Source of the DNA: Phoebastria nigripes
Taxonomy: Eukaryota > Chordata > Aves > Procellariiformes > Diomedeidae
Length of the DNA: 64,000 nucleotides
NCBI GenBank assembly: GCA_035582835.1
Contig: JAYKAV010003044.1
Location: 1,350,058-1,414,057, forward strand
Reading direction: 5' to 3'
In this document: positions 13,500 through 27,145 of the stretch, piece after piece
Position numbering within the stretch: the first letter of the stretch is position 1
Layout: each line of letters opens with the position of its first letter
Notes under the pieces: generated by a model
Told to the model about the DNA's origin: nothing
Seen by the model: only the letters and a program-made list of their open reading frames with translations
Databases searched by the model: none
Position numbers and translations under genes: made by a program

Positions 13500-13920
13500 A
13501 TATCTTTATTAAAGTTTGGTCTTAGATTAGCAAGAGGGCAATAGCACTGTGACTCTCAATCTAGTGCACACATTTCCCCCCTAATGATAAAGTAAGGGAA
13601 AGCAATGTGATGGCTCTTTCTACCTTCCTGATTTATAACTGTCTATGACTATAGGTCAAATGAATGAAAAGCACCTGGGGAGCATGCTGCAGGAACAAGT
13701 CCTTAGTGTGATAGCAACCCTGGAGTGCAGAGGAGATAGCTAGTCCGACTCGGTCAGACAAATTAGATAATTAAATGGAAACAGGCTAGATAAATTGCAC
13801 TTTCTTAATTGGGTTATCAAGAAACAATAGTGACTATGAATGACCTCACTGTCTGTGTAGTCTAACACTTCTCTCTGTAGGAACTAGGAGGGAGTTATTC
13901 GTCTAGGCTAGGGTTATTGT
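13500..13920. promoter_or_regulatory. Possible conserved noncoding element
   Basis: The region has several homeodomain-type and GATA-type words, including TTAGATAATTAAATGG near 13764 and TTAATTGGGTTATC near 13806, followed by non-repetitive balanced sequence. No open frame is supported. The call rests on motif density only. Confidence 0.28.
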
Positions 13921-16300
13921 TGGCCTAGAAAATGAATGCTTAAGAACAACTTTCTTTTTTTCTCTCTCACCAGAAGCCATTACAAATAAAAATCTAGGTC
14001 TGCTGATTTGGAGGTGGGAGTGTACATGGGATGCAAAGAAAAGAAGGATTGCCTGAACCTTGCACTAAAAATGAATAGTACTCTCACCAAAGTTAACTGA
14101 TGTGCAGCAGATCATTGGTGCTGAAGTCTGGGCTTGCTCACACCCACAAGTTTCTCATCACTTGAATTGTTCAAACAAAATGGTTGCGTGCTCCATGCGT
14201 GTGTGCTAGAGGGAAACAAAATACTGCAGTGCTTCTAAGATGCTACAGAGAACACAATGGTCAGAAGGCAAGAGACTGGGAATTAGTTACTCCCCAGTCA
14301 GGCCAAAAAAGAACCCATAATTGGGATTTTATGGCTCAAATCTTCACTGCTCCACAAAGTCCTAAGTGTGCATCTTCATGGAAGTTGGCACTGGGAGAGT
14401 AGAGGACAGGAGAGAGAGGAGGAAAAATTCTTTACTACCCAATCTGTAAAGCATCTGTACCCCTCTACCAAGAGTGGTGGATATGAAAGAAATTAACAGA
14501 TTGAAGACCATGAGATCTAAAACGATCTGTGCTGAGCACGGCTCATGTCTCTCCTGCTGGCAGATCAGTATATTCTGATACAAAGGATGTCTAAAGGCTC
14601 GTGATGTATGGCCAGTATCAGACAGTTTAATATGCTTGCCCTAGCCCTTCTCACTCACCGTTTGCCCTTAAGTATGCATAACAACTTGGTTCCTGGTTGA
14701 CCTGCACTGCTAAAAGACTATCAAAAGCTGTAATGCCAAATAAAAGCTCTTCTATTCCTTCCTTATAGGACCATGCACCACATTGGCTTGGTACTTAGTA
14801 ACTCCTTCTTGTTCAGATTTGCATCACTAAGCATAAGTGCTGTGCAGTTTAAGGATTCCTGAACTGTGTGTTCTCAGGTCCACATGCAGCCATCTAACAC
14901 AGGCACACACAGAGGCCTAGAAGCACTAAGATTTTAAATCACTGACGGACCTCTCTCAGACATCTTGCAGAGTGACGAGCTCTACTTCTTGTCTGTCTCA
15001 CTGTCTGTGGCTGACCAGGGACTGGTATGAACATTTGCCTCTTTCCAGGACAGGTATGCATGGTCTGCGCTGCAATCCCCCATTATCTCTCTAGCTCCCC
15101 NATAACACAAAGACTCTTCACTTTCACCAACTACTAAATTTTAACAGGGAAGAATTATTAACAAGAAACACTTCACATTTGCCTGCATTGCCAAGCAAGG
15201 CAGCCACTTATTTTTCTTCCACAGTGCTGGTCTGAAAACAGACCTAGGAAAACATTGCTCTAAAAATGAGCGTATGTTGCAACTGAGTCAACCAAATATT
15301 TAGATATGTCACCTCTTAAGCAAAAAGTGAATTACATCCACTTCTTACTAAGTTGCTACAGAATAGAGTCTAAAGCTATCTGAATTCAGTATTTTAAAAC
15401 AATTTTAATAATGTCAAGATCTTGATATTATCTATTGAGCTGTCACTCCATCATGCTCAGATCCTGTTAAAAAAAAGAAAAATCATATCCAGAACTCCTT
15501 TGGAGAAAACCACACTAAACAACTCACATGCTTACTGTGCATAACACAGGATGACCAAGTGCAGGGGTGGAAAACTGAACATATACTTTAAAAGAACATT
15601 TGAAAGAAAGAACAAGCATATGGCTTATGTTTAGAAACCTCTCCTGACTCAACAACCCCGAGGCTACAGGCTGCATTGAAGCCCAAGCTTAACTTGGTCT
15701 TAGTTGTCTGTCTGCTGTATTTTGTTAAAATAGCCCTTTTACCGTTCATTGAGTTAATGAATATTATGATCTTACTTGTGCTCAGTTATTAACATCCTGA
15801 AATTGATTCTAATTCCACACACACTTCCATTTACTTCTGTTCCCTATTTACAATGCAGAAAGTAGCTGTACCCAACAAACTAACAGTAAAAATGCATTAC
15901 AGGATGTTTGCAGCTTGTTAACTTAAATTTTAAGCACTTCCTCAAAGACAGTGCTACCTAAAGCTACTTTTACTCAAGGTTCCTATTAAGATACCACTTT
16001 CTCTATCCTTATTTTTATTCAAAATGACAGGAAACCAAAACATCAAGTGTAGACCTTCTATTTAAGCCTCCAAGAGATCTAATGAAAAACATAACGAGGG
16101 GCTGCATCCAAGAACACGTTTAAGATTCCCTAACTATGAAAAGGCTACTGACACTCTTCAGCTAGTTACCCAGCACGAGACACTGGCAAGTTTGGGGGTT
16201 TTGAGACCCAAACAATAATTTCAAGAAAAATAAAAGAAGACTCTTCCATTTCTTCTGCACGTTTTGTTCAAAGATCTCAAGCACTTAGGCAACGTCTACA
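13921..16300. other. Unique noncoding DNA
   Basis: No gene signal. A perfect 12-bp palindrome TCAAGATCTTGA lies at 15414-15425. Frames at 14184-14402 and 14362-14583 are chance-sized. Confidence 0.55.
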
Positions 16301-16415
16301 ACCTCACTGAAGCAGTGAAGTAGTGACATTCTCATTTTTAGCAATAAGCAACCTCAAGCACAGAGGAAACAGATCCAAGATAGCATCCTATCACTCTTAG
16401 ACAATGGGTACTCGG
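16301..16415 (+). repeat. Possible decayed MIR/L3-like fragment
   Basis: ACATTCTCATTTTTAGCAA near 16326 followed by CTCAAGCACAGAGGAAAC near 16353 echoes the 'cccattttacagatggggaactgaggcacagagag' core of old amniote repeats. It is heavily diverged, so confidence is low. Confidence 0.3.
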
Positions 16416-17519
16416 GGAAAAAAATGAACACAAAAAAATTGTATACTGGTTGACCAGTTTAAGGCAGTTGCATGCTTTTTTGTGAGCGGTTCTGTGCACA
16501 GCCCCGGTATCCTCCTATGCCCCTACCCATTAAATATTAACAGGCTGGCTGAACACTGAATGTTTTCAGAAAGAAAAGATGGCAAGACTTTCCACCTTGA
16601 GAAATATCAGAAATTTACTCCATCAGATACAAGTTTCCACAAAGCCCCTAAGGATACTGGCTGCCTAGTTAGATCTACTGCAATGAACAGGCAACTGGAG
16701 AACACCCCGACACTGTTTTTCTCACTCCCACAGGCAGAGTAACACCACACCCCCCCCTTTTTTTTTACTTTTCAGGAAATTCTTAAATGAGAAATTGTTC
16801 TCACCATTTTTTTGTAAACGGATTCTTCTCTGTCAGTGGATGGGATTCCCTCACACACACGCACAAAAAAAAAAAAAGATCAGAAAAGATCTATATTAAA
16901 TTAAACACCTCTATAGGACGAAGTTTAACAAGGCAACTCTAAAAGTATGAATTTTAGCATGGCAAAGTCTTCTAATTTTATCTTGTTAAAATAAGTCATC
17001 CAAATAAATCTTTAATTATTTACAAATTTGGATTTCCTGTGACTGACCATCTGCACTGAATTCAAGCAGAGTAATAATTACATTCAATTTTAGCTAAAGT
17101 TAGGTAATTTTTCTCCTAAACTTTTTTTAATAAATTAATTAAACAATCCCCACAGCTGCTGCCAGAGAACTAAAATTTGCTTTTGAATTCACTCAGCCCC
17201 TTCTAAAAGGAACGAAGCCATGAATGTTACCTCAAAGCAGTATCAGTGATGGATAATTTGCCTTTATGTATTAGACCAATCTGTATAGGTTCAACATAAA
17301 AATATCAGTTACCATTTGGGAGATTTACATGAACCTTCTGCAGTCCTGCTTTATAGTCAAGCAGGGGAGAGTTAATTATTTCTCCAGAATTTATCTTCTG
17401 AATGGATATTCACTCGGTATGTTATTCACACTACTTTGCAATGAACTCTGCACTTTCCTACTTTTCTCCCAGGAAGTCGCAATCGAAGACAAAAGCCTGG
17501 AAATGATAGACAAGGGCAG
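16416..17519. other. Unique AT-rich noncoding DNA
   Basis: The stretch includes an 8-C run followed by a 9-T run at 16750-16766 and an A run near 16866-16877. 16900-17160 is strongly AT-rich. Nothing codes visibly. Confidence 0.55.
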
Positions 17520-18160
17520 AGGCCATGTCCAACTTTGATATCTTGTTGATAACGTATTGTACAATTAGATCAATTTGACAATTTCCATTATGGCTGATAA
17601 AATATTTATTGAGCCTTGGAGATGATGTCTGATCCCTGTGCCATTTGTTTTACTAATGGGGGAGATATTTACCAAATCAGTAAAAAGCATTCAAATTTCA
17701 GATCCTCATAGCCTCCCCAACATTAGATTTGCAAATTACTGGCTGAAGCCATAAATTACAGCACAGCACAGCCAGACTGATGCCAAGCTGACAAGGTAGG
17801 TAGATGGCTTGCGATGACATTGTTTCATAGAAGCATTAATCATAGCGGGAAAGAAAATACTCTCAAATTGGTCCATAAGTCTAAATATTAAGGAATGAGA
17901 AGCAGGTTGCCGGGAGATAGCATTAGCTGCAGCTGGAAAATTAGGAAATGAAAAACCCTTTCTATTATTTAACAAATCATCTTAATAATGTTTTACGCTG
18001 TAGTGCCAGCAAGCAAACGAAATTCCTATTCTTTCCCATTTGCTCTTTATCCTCATTGCTCTTTAATAGGAATATTAATAATCTGAGGATTGGTGCAGAT
18101 GTAGCCCAAGCTGTATTTTTCTTCTGCCATAGGTTAACTAAAAAGGATAAATACTGAAAG
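17520..18160. promoter_or_regulatory. Candidate conserved noncoding block A (strongest in window)
   Basis: About 640 bp of AT-leaning but complex sequence, free of simple repeats and of any transposon phrase, with many homeodomain-type words (for example ATTAATCA 17835-17842, and ATTAGAT, TAATAATC and ATTAGC words elsewhere). It reads like the deeply conserved enhancers found beside developmental genes. The plus and minus frames across it (17736-17975, 17948-18157) are short and have no protein features. Conservation cannot be tested from one genome, so the call is inference. Confidence 0.45.
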
Positions 18161-18379
18161 AAAATAAAATTTTAATTTCCATGTTTAAACTGTTTGCTTT
18201 GTCAGCAACACCAAAGGGGGCTATAGCTCCTCTTCTACTATTATGTTCAAGGTCAAGCATACGTTTACTTATGTGCAGGCCAAACTTATTAAAATCCCAC
18301 AAATCAGATAAACTGCAGAATCCAGCTTACCATGAAACAGAGACAGAGGTCTGTAATCTTAGGAAAAAATATACATGTA

Positions 18380-18625
18380 TCGTTGATTAAATACAAGCCC
18401 TGCTGATTAATTTAGAGAAAAACACCACCTTACAGGGATGATTATACAATGAACAGCTTAAAATGCTTCCCTGCTAATAGCATTGTCAAAACCCAGAACC
18501 TTACAGTACAGTGGCCAAGGGAGATTCATAGCATGCCATGACTAAAGTAAGTTGAAGGTGACATATTTGTCTAGCAGACATAATTAAAGGTATAATATTG
18601 GTGCTAGAGGTCAGAGTTGTAGAGT
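18380..18625. promoter_or_regulatory. Candidate conserved noncoding block B
   Basis: This block continues the character of block A: CTGATTAATTTAGAG near 18401, GATGATTATACAATG near 18437 and CATAATTAAAGG near 18579, with no repeats between. It may be part of the same regulatory cluster. Confidence 0.35.
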
Positions 18626-18880
18626 CCTAAGGCAAAAGCACTTTGAAAGAAAAAGCTCTGAAATAAGGGAATGAAGAATGATGTTGGTCAAGAGTCTGAC
18701 ACCTCTCTAACTAGAATTGCAAAGGTTTGTCTCAGCAGGCCTGATGCTCACATTTGCCTACCTTTCACCAGCAAAAAAGCAGGTCACCCAGGGTTCAGAA
18801 GTCCCAACAAGAGCCCAACTGCTGAAGTGCTGTGCCTCAGTAGTTCCCATTGCAACACACTGATGGCGAGATTTCCAGCA
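18626..18880. other. Unique noncoding DNA
   Basis: Lies inside a 101-codon plus frame (18671-18976) that has no domain and runs into a repeat-like phrase, which argues against coding. Confidence 0.5.
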
Positions 18881-18884
18881 GAAC

Positions 18885-19040
18885 TCAACACCCACTGCAT
18901 ACCCAAATCTTCAGAAAACTTAAGCCGTTACTCAGTGCCTAAATGGAATTTGGGCATCACAACACCCAGCTTTTAGACACATTACTGGTATTAGGCATCT
19001 ACTCTCCCTTTAGAAATCGATGGGAAAGCTAGACGAGGAT
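18885..19040 (+). repeat. Possible ancient amniote repeat fragment
   Basis: AGTGCCTAAATGGAATTTGG near 18934, then AGGCATCTACTCTCCCTTTA near 18994 followed by a short GATGGGA-like phrase. These echo the 'taggcacctaactcccattgaaatcaatggga' type of old repeat. The copy is diverged and its ends are unclear. Confidence 0.35.
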
Positions 19041-22000
19041 TCGTAAAGAACCATGATACTGAGCAGGGAAGCGCTTATATAGTTAGTCACTTACAGTTTG
19101 TCACAATAAAATGCTAAAGAATGGGTTTGCCTTAAGCTTTGACCCTGTCAAAAGCTTAAGCACAATCTCTTGTCAGCTGGATTTGTGGGTTCCATCAAAA
19201 TGAGCGGCAGAAGATGACCATAATGGTCTTCTGTTGTGTAACTCCTCCTCCCGTTCCCAAGGGAAGACGTAATTTCCTTTTTTCACTGGGGAAAAATGTC
19301 TTAATCACTAGGGCCTGCATACTGTCAACCGTTCCTGCTGAAGCAGTTCCTCCTGCAGAAAGCAAGACAACAAGAAAATGTCCCAATCAGCTAAACTATT
19401 GCCTAAGGGTTTAAAGATGCTCTTCCCATTAATAGACACTGTTCAAGTAAAATAACAACTGCATCTTCTCAAAAAANTTTCTGAAATCCAATGAACCTTT
19501 ATTCAGTATCATCAAAACAAACAAGGAGAGNGAGACACCCCATGTCTTCAGTGAGTACCTAACAGGGTTATTGCACAGAAGAGTTACGCAAGCAGCACAT
19601 CTCAAAAGAGAGTAACGTTTCTTATGATGGACATTCTGAGGATCCACATCACTAGCTGCACACCTGAAACATAGAGCTGGATGATACTTCTTAATCTCCA
19701 TAGCTCCCACTGTTGCTTGTTTCCTCTCCTCCACATACTTCGCACCCGAGCAGTTTTCTTTGTTTTACACTTCACTTAGGCTTGTAAGCTGTATTTCTCA
19801 GCACAGTACACGTTTCATGTAACCTCTCCTATATGAGTATTCAAACAGTGTGCATTTTAGCATTTTGACAACTGATGACATGGGAGGGAGAAAATTCACC
19901 TCCAAGCTCTCAGGAAAACCCTTGTTACCCTTGTAGATTTGTTGCGGGAAGAAATGATTTCGTGTGTGTAAAACAAGAACTTGTGGAACCCTCTCTTAGG
20001 ATGCTCTGGAGTTCAGAAAAAAAGTGAACTCTTTATTGCTTCCGACTTGTTAAAATCTTATGCAGCTTTGCAAAGGCACCTTCATGCTCGTGCAGTCCCT
20101 CATACATTTTGCCAGACCACCACAGATTTGAAACAGCTATAGATCCCTCTTCATTCCACTCCCCGACACCCTCACTTAGTAATTCACAATGGTCAAGGGA
20201 GAAGGTTACTACACCTTTAAGAGTGAAATCTCACAGCAGTGCTGTTTTGTTTGAGATAGCAAAGTTATTGTCCTTTGCGCTGTCTGGCAACCCCTTATGT
20301 CCCTTGGATTTATCTCACACACATGATGCAGCTTTGTGGAAGGGATCGGGAGAGACTTTGCATTCCTCTGGTAGGATGATATGAGTTTGTACCTAAATCT
20401 GTTCCATATGACCCACCTCACATGGTTAGTGTCTCGCCGATTCACTTGTAAAGGTCAAGAAGTATTTCAGCTGAGGCTTCAAAGTCATAGGGTTTGTTAA
20501 TAAAAAAAATCCTACTGACAGAATCAGGACTTCATAAAGATACTGCAAACATTCCTTATTCTTTTGTATAGATATATTTAAGGACCACAAGAGGCACAGG
20601 TGCAAGGGTGAGGCTTTATTTGTGGGACTGCGGGTGCAGTGTTAAGGGTCTCAAAACCTTTCCACCTTAGATGACTGAGCCTTAAAACAATCTGGGACAA
20701 CTAAAATCCTTCCAAGTCCAACAAAATTTGCTGAGTCAAGAGAAGAGGGTTTCTCACCAGATTTTTAACAAATAACAATACTTTTTGAACTAATTGAGAC
20801 ATTTTGCTTGTGGCCCGTCAGAACCGGGAAGTGCAAAGCTGTGCAGAAAAGCTATTCAAACCTCTCCAAAACCTACGAAATGTAAAGATTAAACAAAACC
20901 ATATCCAAAAGCTCCCAGATCATCTGTCTCAATAATGAGCTATCGGAAACCAGCGGAAGTGAATGGGGCCAATACTGATCCCAATTTTGTTAACCAGATT
21001 GTTCTCACCATGTCATAACCTTGACAGAGGTTCTCTGTTCAAATCAACACTTCAAAACAAGCAAAAATTCGCACTGAGTTTATCTTAGCCAAACCAGTTC
21101 TCCTTTCTCTAGACAGCACAGCCTCACAGCATAATGAGTGTCTTGACTCCACTCCCATATATATTTTTGGGAGATGGTGACAGACATCATATCCCAGACT
21201 ATCAGAATCAGTATAGCAGAAAGCAGTCGATATTTTTCTAAGGAGAGAATTTGAGGGATGGGTGTAAAGTACACCTGACATTTTCTATTGTATGCAATGA
21301 TTTTTAGAATTTTAATCTCTCTAAATATTTGAAGTTTCAAATCATGAAAGTCAAAGCAGAGATTTGAAAGGAATGAACAGATAGAACTAAGTTTGTAGCC
21401 AGGTCTGCTGCACTTTCCGATTCCTGAGAGGCTGGATTTATGCTCGGGGTATGGCTATGTGAATAAGACTCTCCCAGGCCATCAACCAAGTATAAAAATT
21501 TACAGTGCATCAGTAACTCCAAGGAGGCTGCCAGTGTCCACAGTTACTTTGAAATACATGCCACGTAACGAACCCCTCTTTCATTATCCAACACAGCCTG
21601 TCACAAGATCTTATTCACGTAGTCATCCAGCTTGCAAGTATCAGCATTCTCCTGGCAAAGCTGAAGTACAAGCCAGTTTGAAAAACTGTATCAAAGTTTT
21701 ATTTAGTTACTTTAAGAAAAGCCTCACAGAACTCCATGGCAACTCCCAAGCACTTTACAAATTCTCATTACGTATCAAGCTCAACCAGACCACAGCCAGC
21801 CACATCTGGAATACGTTGCAGGAAGATAATCAGATCGCTAATAAACTACCAAAAAGGCAGATAAAACCATTTCATTTTGCTGTACTCTTCCACGTGCATT
21901 AGAAAAATTGAGACTAAAATATCTACACACAACTAACACTAACTGCTTTGTCTGAAAGTGGCACTCCTAGCATCTTACTATTTTGCCCGTCTCCCATGGA

Positions 22001-23985
22001 AAGCAAAGTTGATCCCTCTGTGTTTGAATCTACAATTCTAAGGCTTAGAGCTATCTGGAAACCTGATGTTTTGACTTACACATTTTACAGAAAGAAATTT
22101 CCATAGCGTTTACAACTTAAGCACATCTTTACTGCTAATGCTACTCCATTTAGAATTGTCTGGGACAATTCTGCTCCAGAGTTATACAAAACCCCCACCA
22201 GTAACCTGTCCATTTAAAATTACAAAAAAAATGAGGGAGAGACGAGTGCAAATTGAGACTAGAATGTCATGTAGCTAAGCCAAGAAACAGGAATTTGTAC
22301 TGCAGTACAGACAGTGCTGTTGTATGCCTCTGGGACTAGCAGAGAAGATGACAGAGCTCCTGGGTAGGAGACTGTGGAGCTGCACACTACAGTATCAGGT
22401 TTCTGCAGGTCAAGAACTCTTTGCAGTACTTGTCAGAACTGCAGTGCTATACCTCCTTAGAGTGTGTTACAGAGCTGGCTAAGAAATAATCCCATCCACA
22501 TTTTCATTATCTGTTTGCTCCAGATATTTTTTTCTAGATTCAAGATGTAGCAAATTTGGGTCCCAGAATGATTTATTATCCAGAAAGTAAGCATACTTCA
22601 AACAAATAAGCAAGCTCATGAGAAAATAGCAGAGGTATAACAGCCTTTAGACAACCCTTACACATCCCAAAATCTTATGTTACAATACAGCTAGGCATGA
22701 AATCAATTTAAATCTGACTATCATTAGATAGGTCTGAAGATCACCAACAGAGATAGAACAGTGAATGGCACCACACAAAGGTAAAATGCTTAGAAATATT
22801 TCTCTAAGGTTCTGATCTCGGGGGAAAGAAAATCAAGCTTATTTTTAACCAACAGATAAAAGGAAGATTTAGGTAGCTGTTTTCCATCTTAATATTTCTG
22901 CTGAAGTTGGACAGCAAAATAGCTGTGCGGCAGTTGTGTGCTTCACCTCTTTGAGGGATTTGTAGATAGTATAGAAATACCTGTTTCTGATCAGGCAATA
23001 TGACCCCTATAATTACCAGTGATTCTCAGACAGTGATGCTGCTTAATGCCAACCATAAAAAAACCCAAGATAAATCTATGAAAAATGCCGTACTTAAAAA
23101 AAAAAAATCCATACTGGCATTGGCTGAGATGATTTGAGGCTCTAATATCTTAACACAGGCACGCAATGTAAGAATTTGTTCAGGAACAGTATTAGAAAAT
23201 CTGATTGTTGCTACCAGTTTAAATGGTAAAATCTATCCAACCGCTTTAAATCAGGTTTGACTACATCCTGCTTCATTCTTGGTCCACAGGACTCAGCTTG
23301 CCCTTGGTCAATTTATGACCAAAATACCTCCATACTCAATCTTACATCATAATTTTGAAGAAGTCCTTTTTAATTATAGGTGTTTGTAGTTTCTCAGAAA
23401 TCAGGAGTTTACCACTAGACATATGATGTAGATGTGCATATATACAACAGGCTAGCCTGACCCTGATTAAGTACTGCACTTATCTGGAAGTCCATTAGAC
23501 TATGAACACAAGGTCTTGCAATATCCTTACCAAAGAAAGGCAGAAAATGAAAGGCAAGATAAAATGACAATACAATTTATCCTTCATGGCCAGTGCAATC
23601 ACTAAAATATGGAAGCCGATTACCGCACATCAAGTTGATGGGTCTGTAATATACAGTTATGTTTACCAAGAACTAGTTTAAAGTCACAAACTCATTTCAC
23701 ATAGACCACCAGCCAAGGACAGGAAGAAAAGTTTTCGGACAATGCCCTGTATATGACCTACATGGACTAAAGAACTACAGTCATCATTTGAAATCCCCAC
23801 AGCATTGCATATTCATGAGTAGCATTTATCCCCTTAAATGAAACATTAAAAAATTAACAACTGACCATCTGAATAAGACCTGATTACCTACTAGGCAGCA
23901 GACAGCTAGTACCTCATGCAAAATCAGTACCTTAACTTCCTTCCTGAGGTAGCTGCTTAAAACATTTACCATCTGCATGTGCATA
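19041..23985. other. Unique noncoding DNA, about 5 kb
   Basis: No gene or transposon is recognised. The largest frame (147 codons, plus, 21459-21902) lacks any domain or typical composition. A perfect 9-bp inverted repeat with a 3-nt loop lies at 22152-22172 (AGAATTGTC / GACAATTCT). N calls occur near 19477 and 19531. Confidence 0.6.
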
Positions 23986-23989
23986 TCAT

Positions 23990-24100
23990 GAAGGTCTCAA
24001 AACTACCTAAGGGTAAGATTTAGGAACCTGTATTCATTTTCAGAGGTCACATGAACATGCAGAAGCCTAAGTGCTATTTAAAGTCAGTGGCATCTGTTAT
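23990..24100 (+). repeat. Possible ancient amniote repeat fragment
   Basis: AACTACCTAAGGGTAAG near 24001, ATTCATTTTCAGAGG near 24032, then GAAGCCTAAGTGCTATTTAA near 24062 followed by AGTCAGTGG. They follow the order of the 'cctaagtcacttaggcacttttgaaaat' repeat type. The copy is low identity. Confidence 0.38.
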
Positions 24101-24735
24101 CCATACCTTAACACCAGGTCAGTATTAATATAACGAATCCAAGGCTCATTTACATTAGCACTGGGAAGATCATTGCCCCAGTTTTTCCTCTCATTTAGAG
24201 AAAGCTTCTACAAACTTGTCCCTCCAACAGACCTTGTGGGTGGCCAGTGTTTTCACTGCTGCACTAGCAACTTTGACTTTTAATCCCCCTGCTAATACCC
24301 CAGCCTGATTCGCTTTACTGGCGATAGATAAGTCATGTTTCTGGGTCCCGCACACAGTGACCGGACACCACCTCTCAGTGGCTTGCAAGCAAGCTCCATC
24401 GCTAAACAAAAGGCAGTCTGTTTGGTCACCCTTCCTTCAGAGAGGCTTAAGAACATTTTTGTCATTTTTGAACAGCTAAAATCTTGCAGAGGGAAAAAAA
24501 AGTTGTCTAATCTCTTTAAATTTAATCTTTACTTTTTGAAAAATCTGAGCACAGATGCTTAGTGCTGGACTATGTTCCATTAGACTAATTAGGTCAAGAT
24601 TACCTAAAACGGTATGACTCCACCAACTCAATTTAAATTCCCTCCCTCCTGTCCCTAAAGTTGCACTGTTTGGAATTTTATTCCCTTTTTCTCTCTACTC
24701 CCCTGGAGAGCACAAAGTGTGTGGGCAACTATTAT

Positions 24736-24764
24736 TAAAAAACAACAAACAAACAAAACAAAAC
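24736..24764 (+). repeat. A-rich (CAAA)n tract
   Basis: A hexamer of A followed by CAACAAACAAACAAAAC-type units, directly readable. Confidence 0.8.
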
Positions 24765-26477
24765 CTGAATGAATACTGCAGTGAAATCTAAGGGATTCTT
24801 CTCTTGGTCTTCAGCATCAATCCAAACCAGACAAAACTTTACTAACATTTCCTGACTTCAGGACAACCGTGCTCAATGGCACTGGTAAAAAAAAGTCTGC
24901 TTATATTCTTATATTTTGCTTCATTTACAACATGCATCCAACTTAGCACTTTTATTAGTCAACAGTTTCCTGTTAATAAAAAAAGACAGATGGTATTTTT
25001 ATTTCTTTTCTCAGTTTTTGAGGCTTTCACAAAGCCTCATATTTTAAATATTTTATACCCATTAAAGCAAATAATAATGAATTAAAAGCATTGCAAAATG
25101 TAAAATATTTTGTGGATTTAAAAACAAACTTTTTAGAGATTTGCTTGCACTGCTTATCTACCAGAACACCCACCACGATCTGGTGCATCAGTTCATCCAC
25201 CTGCCCCTCAGACCAACCTGTGTGGATGGGTTTCAGTTTCTGTATTTTTCCAATAAAGATTTCTCATATTCTTCACAGCCGGGACAACAGTGGCTGTTTC
25301 GTTCACTGGTTCAAGATTAACACAAGTACCTAAGAATACAAAGGATACATTCCCAGCTCCCCTCCTCCCCGCCCCAAAAAAAGGGGTTCCTAACTCACCT
25401 CAGAATCTAAACCTCACTGAAATCAAGTACCTTCTGAAAGGCACCTTTAGACAACTATGGAAACAGTCCCTTAAATTTCATGTTACCTGAGCCTTGTAAC
25501 TAATTACTCAAAGCAATCAAACAAAACAAAGATATTTATTTTTATTTGGGATCCTTCAGAACATGAATGAACAATCTTAATCATTATTTTTTTCCATGTG
25601 CTTATATAATTCTTCACAGACTGATAGATTTTGCTTTTAATTCCTTCTATATTTGCTTTACTATTAAAGTCTTAAAGGAAAATGAAAAGAATCCTGACCA
25701 AGGCTAAAAATCTCCTACGCAGCAGCAGACCTACAAGTAGAAACTCGGCTCCTAAACTTCTTCACTTGAGCTGACCAACTGAAGCCAGAGCAAAATTTTA
25801 AAATCAGTGGGATGTATAACTGGCAAGCTTTTAAAACATATACAGTTCCTGCGAGAGGGCAGACAATTTGCTTAGCACATACAACCTCATGAGAAAGCAG
25901 AACAAGCCAGCGCTTTAGCTGCAGGAAGAGGAGTTGTGTGAAAAGAAAGTCCACTAAGCAAAAATACGCTGAGAGCTCTTGCCCAAACTGTAGAATTTTC
26001 CAGTGAGTGTTAACGAGTGCTACTTGAACTTCAAGGTGTTTGAATTGGTCTGCACTTCATGAAAGCATCAGACCAGTCTAGTGCTTGTCTCTAGCAATCC
26101 CAGCATCACAAAGTTGCATAAAGCAGACTGGAAATCTCAGGACAATGCACTCCTGTGATATTGCTTGCACATTCAAGGTTTAGGTCCAGGCAAAAAAATC
26201 AATACTGCTGATACGAAAGAAGGAGAAAATGAAATGGAAAGCAATGACCCACCTTTAATCTTTGCAAAACTGGTTCAAACCTTGTACAGCTCCCATTAAT
26301 CCACCCTCCAATAATGTGTGTGGGGTTTTTTAATTTCAGATCAGGAAGAAAGCAATATGGGTGAGGTACAAGTCTTGAGGGTCCTTTTTTCCAAAGGACT
26401 TACAGTTTTCATCCCTGTTCTTTATGGCAGCTTTCCATTCCTTCCACTGTCATCCAAAGAGGTCATTCTTGAGAGGA

Positions 26478-26512
26478 CCTTCTTCCTTCCTTCCTTCCTT
26501 CTTCCCCTTCCA
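26478..26512. repeat. (CCTT)n / pyrimidine tract
   Basis: CTTCCTTCCTTCCTTCC repeats followed by a C-rich interruption. This is a plain tetranucleotide microsatellite. Confidence 0.9.
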
Positions 26513-27074
26513 CTTCTAAGCTTACTCATTTTTCATCTAGATAGTTCATCTGAATTGGGTTCTAGGAGTTTGGAACTGAGATTGGCTTATTATAGTATGT
26601 TAAAAGCTTTATAAATACAGTCATAATTTTCAAAGTACCTAAATACACTTTGTCTTCCACCTCTACCCTTGAATACCACTGAGATAACTCTAAACTGTTA
26701 AGTTACAGTATTATCGAGGGAGCTCAGGTATTAGAACACCTCAATCTCATTTCATTCTTACAAAGAACACAGAAATTTAATCAGTATTGCCTTTCTTCTG
26801 CAGAACTCCTTCAGCTCACCATCTTTACAGTTTGTGGGACAGGAATATTGCCTGCTGCTGCCATCCAGAAGACAACAGATCATCTGTGGATCCTGAGCAC
26901 AGCTTCACATCAGCACGCTGCTTTCATCTCAGCTCCTAAATTGCTCTTAGCCTCGTTCCATACTCATATAAACGTCTTGTCACTTTAGATCTAGAAGAGT
27001 GCTGCACTTCAGGCTTATGTCTAAAACTCTGGAAGGATACACACACTCTCGGGTAACCTGAAAGAACATAAAAG

Positions 27075-27145
27075 AATCGGGGCCCAGATCCTCAGATGAA
27101 ACCAGACCGCTGGCTAGAGATTTCTAAGTTATGGAAGTTAGGAGT
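27075..27145 (+). repeat. Possible ancient repeat fragment ('cccagatcctcag' type)
   Basis: GGGGCCCAGATCCTCAGATG (27079-27098) matches the usual opening of an old amniote repeat. The sequence after it is diverged, so only this short piece is supported. Confidence 0.35.

Larger units (their letters stand above)
24101..27070. other. Unique noncoding DNA
   Basis: No gene seen. It contains an A/CAAA tract at 24736-24764 and a pyrimidine (CCTT)n stretch at 26478-26512. The 98-codon plus frame at 26318-26614 is largely a translation of that simple repeat. 26620-26660 carries a faint 'tttcaaagtacctaaatac' phrase of the old-repeat type. Confidence 0.55.

Noticed and set aside
21459..21902. 147-codon plus frame
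   Set aside because: No recognisable protein family or splice context.
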